Part shown: one piece after another, positions 41,688-44,975 of the stretch
How positions within the stretch are numbered: position 1 is the first letter of the stretch
How the letters are laid out: the number at the start of each line of letters is the position of its first letter
Assembly (NCBI GenBank): GCA_018268785.1
Contig: JAFDVY010000018.1
Coordinates: 1-44,975 of the forward strand
DNA length: 44,975 nt
Reading direction: 5' to 3'
Origin: Acidobacteriota bacterium
Lineage (GTDB): Bacteria > Acidobacteriota > Terriglobia > Acidiferrales > UBA7541
Notes under the pieces: model-generated
What the model saw: the letters and a program-made list of their open reading frames with translations, nothing else
What the model was told of the DNA's origin: nothing
Database searches by the model: none
Made by a program: the position numbers and the translations under genes

Positions 41688-43109
41688 ATGCCAGCAAAAA
41701 CACTTTACGAAAAGATTTGGGACAGCCATCTGGTGTATCAGGAGCCGGGCAAACCGGCGCTGATCTACATTGACCGGCACTTGATTCATGAAGGCACGTC
41801 GCCGCAGGCGTTTGCTGGACTTAGGGCGGAAGGGCGTAAGGTGCGGCGGCCGGATTTGACGTTTGCCGTGATGGACCACTCGGTGCCGACGACGAGCCGA
41901 CTGCTCCCGATTGTGGATACGGATGCGCGGCTGCAATTCGAAGCGCTGGAGAAGAATTGCAAAGAATCAGGCGTGCGGCTGTTCGATATGAACAGCAAGA
42001 ATCAGGGCATTGTGCACGTGATCGGGCCGGAGCTTGGGATCACACAGCCGGGCTGCACGATTGTTTGCGGCGATTCACACACTTCGACGCATGGCGCGTT
42101 CGGAACGCTGGCGTTTGGCATCGGCACGAGCGAAGTGGAGCATGTGCTGGCGACGCAATGCCTGGTGCAATCGAAATCGAAGACGCTGCACATTCTGGTG
42201 CATGGGAAGCGGCCAAAAGGCGTAACGGCGAAAGACATTATTCTGGCGATCATCGGAAAAATTGGAATTGGCGGCGGTACGGGGCATGTTGCGGAATACG
42301 GCGGGCAGGCGATTCGTGAGCTTTCGATGGAAGGGCGAATGACCGTCTGCAACATGACGATTGAAGGCGGCGCGCGCGCGGGAATGGTGGCGCCGGACGA
42401 GACGACGTTTGCTTATCTGGAAGGACGGCCGTTTGTGCCACGCGGGAAAGAGTTTCAGGCAGCGGTGGAGCGATGGAAGCTGCTGAACTCGGATTCGGAT
42501 GCGAAGTTCGATATGACGGTGGAACTGCACGCCGAGCAGATTGCGCCGCAAGTCACGTGGGGCACGAATCCGGGAATGGTAACGAGCGTGACTTCTCGTG
42601 TGCCGGACCCGCATGATTTTAAGGATTTAAACGATCAGAAAGCGACGGAGAGCGCGCTGAAATACATGGGTCTGAAACCGGGGACGCCGATTGTGGACAT
42701 TCCGGTGGATCGCGTGTTCATTGGATCCTGCACGAATTCGCGGCTGGATGACTTGCGCGCCGCGGCGCAACTTGTGGCGGGAAAACATGTGGCGAAGAGC
42801 ATCAAGCAGGCGCTGATTGTTCCGGGGTCGCGCGGGATTAAAGCCGCAGCGGAGAAAGAAGGGCTCGATAAGATTTTCACGGAAGCCGGCTTTGAATGGC
42901 GCGATGCGGGCTGCAGCATGTGCATCGGCATGAATGCGGACGTTTTGCCACCGCATGAGCGGAGCGCGAGCACGTCGAATCGCAATTTTGAAGGGCGGCA
43001 GGGGCGGGATAGCCGGACGCATCTGGTCAGTCCTGTTATGGCAGCGGCCGCGGCACTGGCGGGACATTTTGTGGATGTGCGCAGCTTTGACGTCGCACAC
43101 GTGGAATAG
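41688..43109 (+). CDS. leuC: 3-isopropylmalate dehydratase large subunit
   Basis: 473 residues, an aconitase-superfamily enzyme that isomerises 2-isopropylmalate to 3-isopropylmalate in leucine synthesis. The 4Fe-4S cluster ligands are C348 (GSCTNSR), C409 and C412 ([10 protein letters not shown]). Other family motifs: [31 protein letters not shown] and [17 protein letters not shown]. Start ATG 41688 with a GAGAGAACC preceding it. It heads a compact plus-strand cluster leuC, two small membrane proteins, leuD. Confidence 0.95.
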   Translation: MPAKTLYEKIWDSHLVYQEPGKPALIYIDRHLIHEGTSPQAFAGLRAEGRKVRRPDLTFAVMDHSVPTTSRLLPIVDTDARLQFEALEKNCKESGVRLFDMNSKNQGIVHVIGPELGITQPGCTIVCGDSHTSTHGAFGTLAFGIGTSEVEHVLATQCLVQSKSKTLHILVHGKRPKGVTAKDIILAIIGKIGIGGGTGHVAEYGGQAIRELSMEGRMTVCNMTIEGGARAGMVAPDETTFAYLEGRPFVPRGKEFQAAVERWKLLNSDSDAKFDMTVELHAEQIAPQVTWGTNPGMVTSVTSRVPDPHDFKDLNDQKATESALKYMGLKPGTPIVDIPVDRVFIGSCTNSRLDDLRAAAQLVAGKHVAKSIKQALIVPGSRGIKAAAEKEGLDKIFTEAGFEWRDAGCSMCIGMNADVLPPHERSASTSNRNFEGRQGRDSRTHLVSPVMAAAAALAGHFVDVRSFDVAHVE

Positions 43110-43118
43110 CGAAACGCG

Positions 43119-43307
43119 ATGGCTCTCAGCGCAGCCCGGCGCCACAGCAATTGGATAAAGTGGTTGATCAGCCTATTAGTGATCATCGGCGTCTGGCGGG
43201 TTGGTGTATATGGCGTGAACTGGACGTCAGGGTATAGCGTTGCGGGAATACTTGTTTTGATAGCCGTGCTGGCGTTTGCCATCACTTTCTGGAAAAGGAA
43301 GAATTAG
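43119..43307 (+). CDS. Small two-helix membrane protein between leuC and leuD, unknown
   Basis: 62 residues. Two predicted membrane helices: about 12-30 (WIKWLISLLVIIGVWRVGV) and about 41-58 (VAGILVLIAVLAFAITFW), with basic N- and C-termini (MALSAARRHSN, KRKN). It starts 9 nt after the leuC stop and ends 5 nt before the next gene, so it is almost certainly co-transcribed. I recognise no family. Confidence 0.5.
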   Translation: MALSAARRHSNWIKWLISLLVIIGVWRVGVYGVNWTSGYSVAGILVLIAVLAFAITFWKRKN

Positions 43308-43312
43308 GCCAG

Positions 43313-43549
43313 ATGAATTCCTTTCCTTTAAACGGCTTCGCGCGACGGCACCCCGCTGTGGCGAGAGTCTTGTTTTGGACCGCGATCGCTCTTTTCATCC
43401 TCGCGCTGATTCAACTAGCCTTCCTTGAGCAAGAGATGACGTGGAAGCGGAAGGCTTTTTCAATTGGCTTTCCGCTTCTCTTGTTTGTAAGTTACAACTT
43501 ACAGCGCGCTCTGATACGCCCGCGGCAAGGCAATCGGAGTTTAAGGTAG
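43313..43549 (+). CDS. Small membrane protein between leuC and leuD, unknown
   Basis: 78 residues with a basic N-terminus (FARRHPAVAR), two hydrophobic stretches (LFWTAIALFILALIQLAFL at about 20-38; FSIGFPLLLFVSYNL at about 49-63) and a basic tail (RALIRPRQGNRSLR). It lies 5 nt after the previous small gene and 3 nt before leuD. The tight spacing supports both being real genes of the leu operon. No family is recognised. Confidence 0.5.
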   Translation: MNSFPLNGFARRHPAVARVLFWTAIALFILALIQLAFLEQEMTWKRKAFSIGFPLLLFVSYNLQRALIRPRQGNRSLR

Positions 43550-43552
43550 CCT

Positions 43553-44197
43553 ATGAAACCATTTATTACGCATAGCGGACTTGTACTTCCCCTCGATAAA
43601 GTGAATGTGGATACGGACCAGATGGTGCCGAAACAGTTTTTGAAGGCGCTGACGCGGGAAGGGTTTGGGCGGATTCTTTTTTATGACTGGCGCTACAAGC
43701 AGCCGGGCGAAGTTCCAAATGCGGATTTCATTTTGAACAAGCCGGAATACAAAGGCGCGAGCGTGCTGCTGACGCGCGCGAATTTTGGCTGCGGTTCAAG
43801 CCGCGAACACGCGCCGTGGGCGATTGGCGATTATGGATTTCGCGTGATTCTGGCGCCGAGCTATGCAGATATTTTTTACAACAACTGTTTCAAGAACGGG
43901 ATTTTGCCGGCCGAGCTGACGGAAGCGCAAATCGAAGAGTTATTTCAGCGGGCGGAAAAAGATAAGGGCTACACGCTGAATATCGATTTGCCGAATCAGA
44001 CGGTGAGCGACAACAAGGGTCTGGTCTTCAAGTTTGAAATTGCGCCTTCGCGCAAGGAAGTTTTGTTGAAGGGACTCGACGATATAGGGACGACGATGCA
44101 GCACGTTGGTGCGATCGATGAATACGAAAACGCGCATGCAGAGACCGCGACGATGTTCGATGCGGTGGATGTGAAGTACTACACGAACGGGCGATAG
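43553..44197 (+). CDS. leuD: 3-isopropylmalate dehydratase small subunit
   Basis: 214 residues. The small aconitase-swivel subunit that completes the LeuC active site. Motifs: LVLPLDKVNVDTDQMVPKQFLK near the N-terminus and TRANFGCGSSREHAPWAIGDYGFRVILAPSYADIFYNNCFKNGILP in the centre, the full family signature. Start ATG 43553, 3 nt after the stop of a small membrane-protein gene. leuA and leuB are not in the window. Confidence 0.95.
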   Translation: MKPFITHSGLVLPLDKVNVDTDQMVPKQFLKALTREGFGRILFYDWRYKQPGEVPNADFILNKPEYKGASVLLTRANFGCGSSREHAPWAIGDYGFRVILAPSYADIFYNNCFKNGILPAELTEAQIEELFQRAEKDKGYTLNIDLPNQTVSDNKGLVFKFEIAPSRKEVLLKGLDDIGTTMQHVGAIDEYENAHAETATMFDAVDVKYYTNGR

Positions 44198-44250
44198 CCT
44201 GAAGACAGTTTTTCAGAAGCTGAAACCCTCTTCACTTGATGATGCCGCAA

Positions 44251-44272
44251 GGTCGGAGCTAAAGTTCGGACC
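44251..44272. repeat. GGTCGGAGCT-type imperfect palindrome after leuD
   Basis: GGTCGGAGCT / AAGTTCGGACC: 9 of 11 positions pair. It sits 54 nt past the leuD stop and 15 nt before a GTAG element; the core is like 22903-22923. Confidence 0.6.
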
Positions 44273-44286
44273 TTAAAGAAACCAAA

Positions 44287-44312
44287 GATGCCGGGCTAAA
44301 GCCCGGCGCTAC
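44287..44312 (-). repeat. GTAG-footed REP-like palindrome, perfect stem
   Basis: On the complement GTAG, then GCCGGGCT / AGCCCGGC (8-bp perfect stem), then ATC. Identical in core to 17357-17382. It lies between the convergent leuD and EamA-transporter genes. Confidence 0.85.
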
Positions 44313-44341
44313 GACGACACGCCGCTGCGGTCAAACAATGC

Positions 44342-44975
44342 TTACGCTGTATGCTCGCCTGTGGGTTCGGCGGACTCCGGAGCGGCTGCCGGGCCTAGTA
44401 ATTCGGCAATTAAAATTCCAGCTAGAACAAAGGCGGCGCCGAGGATTGCGCGTGCGGCCAAGCGCTCCCCCAAAAAAATGTAGGAAGTCAGAACGGCAAA
44501 GACCGGTTCAAGAGTGAAGAGGATCGCGGCGTGGCCCGGCGTAGTGTATTGCTGCGCCCAGAGCTGAATGGAAAAGGCCACGGCCGTGGCAAAAATGGCG
44601 CAGACGGCAATGCCGAACAGAAGCGACCAGCTTGGCTCGAAGCGAACGGGCTGCCAGCGGATCGCGGCGGCGACGACTGTCATGATCCACGCCATTCCGG
44701 CGCGGGCGATGACCTGCAATACGCTGAGCGCCGATGCGGAATGTTGTTTCGTGTATTCACTGACCAGAATGATGTGGACAGCGTAGGACGCCGCAGCGAC
44801 GAAGGTGAGCACGTCGCCGCGATTCAAGTGGGTGACTCCCGCGGCTGGAATCGTCAGATAGTAGAGACCAAAGCCAGCCGCGAGCGCTCCGGTGCACACC
44901 CAGGAAGTCAGGCGGTGTCCCCAGAAAATCCCAAAGAGCAGCGGAACGAGGACTACGCTGGAACCTGTGACGAAT
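44342..44975 (-). CDS. EamA-family (drug/metabolite) transporter, C-terminal part
   Basis: Partial gene that runs off the right edge; its last 210 or so residues are in the window. At least six hydrophobic segments are visible, including the duplicated EamA features FVTGSSVVLVPLLFGIFWGHRLTSWVCTGALAAGFGLYYLT and AAILFTLEPVFAVLTSYIFLGERLAARAILGAAFVLAGILIAEL. The last stretch is the classic EamA end with LEP and GE. An inner-membrane exporter of metabolites or drugs, substrate unknown. It is convergent with leuD; 144 nt with two palindromes separate them. Confidence 0.88.
   Translation of the reverse strand, partial: FVTGSSVVLVPLLFGIFWGHRLTSWVCTGALAAGFGLYYLTIPAAGVTHLNRGDVLTFVAAASYAVHIILVSEYTKQHSASALSVLQVIARAGMAWIMTVVAAAIRWQPVRFEPSWSLLFGIAVCAIFATAVAFSIQLWAQQYTTPGHAAILFTLEPVFAVLTSYIFLGERLAARAILGAAFVLAGILIAELLGPAAAPESAEPTGEHTA

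Overview
The window looks like chromosomal DNA of an Acidobacteriota-type bacterium (best guess: a soil member of class Acidobacteriae/Terriglobia). This is inferred from the overall gene mix: bacillithiol synthesis (bshC) beside Gram-negative envelope genes, HrcA/CIRCE heat-shock control, secreted hydrolases, an ankyrin protein with a characteristic N-terminal domain, and many short intergenic palindromes. It is not proven by any marker gene here, as no rRNA or tRNA gene was seen. Both ends cut genes: an S66 LD-carboxypeptidase at the left and an EamA-family transporter at the right. LAYOUT: From 1 to about 22.9 kb every gene lies on the minus strand, mostly housekeeping. In transcription order these are an aldehyde dehydrogenase; hrcA-grpE-dnaJ behind a CIRCE operator, then rsmE; an outer-membrane barrel-like protein; lepB-carA-carB and a DapA-family aldolase; bshC-yjbQ-hemW-ltaE; an acyl-CoA dehydrogenase and the MeaB GTPase; MTA phosphorylase and a PfkB kinase; then mgtC-like and LD-carboxypeptidase genes with overlapping stop and start. 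From 23 to 31.3 kb the content is more accessory: a decayed SnoaL-like fragment, a winged-helix/HNH nuclease gene with its own promoter and a terminator in its leader, an FAD monooxygenase, an HtrA protease with a secreted peptidoglycan-binding protein, an ankyrin protein and a methyltransferase. From 31.3 kb to the end are thrC with a MoaD-like gene, an oxidoreductase, a secreted alpha/beta hydrolase, a MATE transporter, an alkyltransferase, a large hybrid histidine kinase, and leuC, two small membrane proteins, leuD. MOST INTERESTING: the leader of the threonine-synthase-family gene (31443-31492) matches the SAM-II riboswitch core: a 6-bp P1, the GATTTA loop, and the TTGC / GCTAA pseudoknot pairing, followed by a terminator-like hairpin. 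The next gene encodes a ubiquitin-like sulfur carrier whose Gly-Gly is followed by two extra residues (Ser-Asn), as in proteins that need C-terminal trimming before thiocarboxylation. A SAM sensor, an enzyme family acting on O-phosphohomoserine and a sulfur carrier together suggest a SAM-controlled, protein-thiocarboxylate route to homocysteine, by analogy with CysM/CysO for cysteine. The rival reading is ordinary threonine synthesis switched by SAM. SECOND: at least a dozen intergenic palindromes share a GTAG foot like REP elements mobilised by RAYT transposases, although no such transposase is in the window. In three genes the element itself supplies the stop codon, and in one place it sits between two 22-nt copies of the 3' end of a gene.
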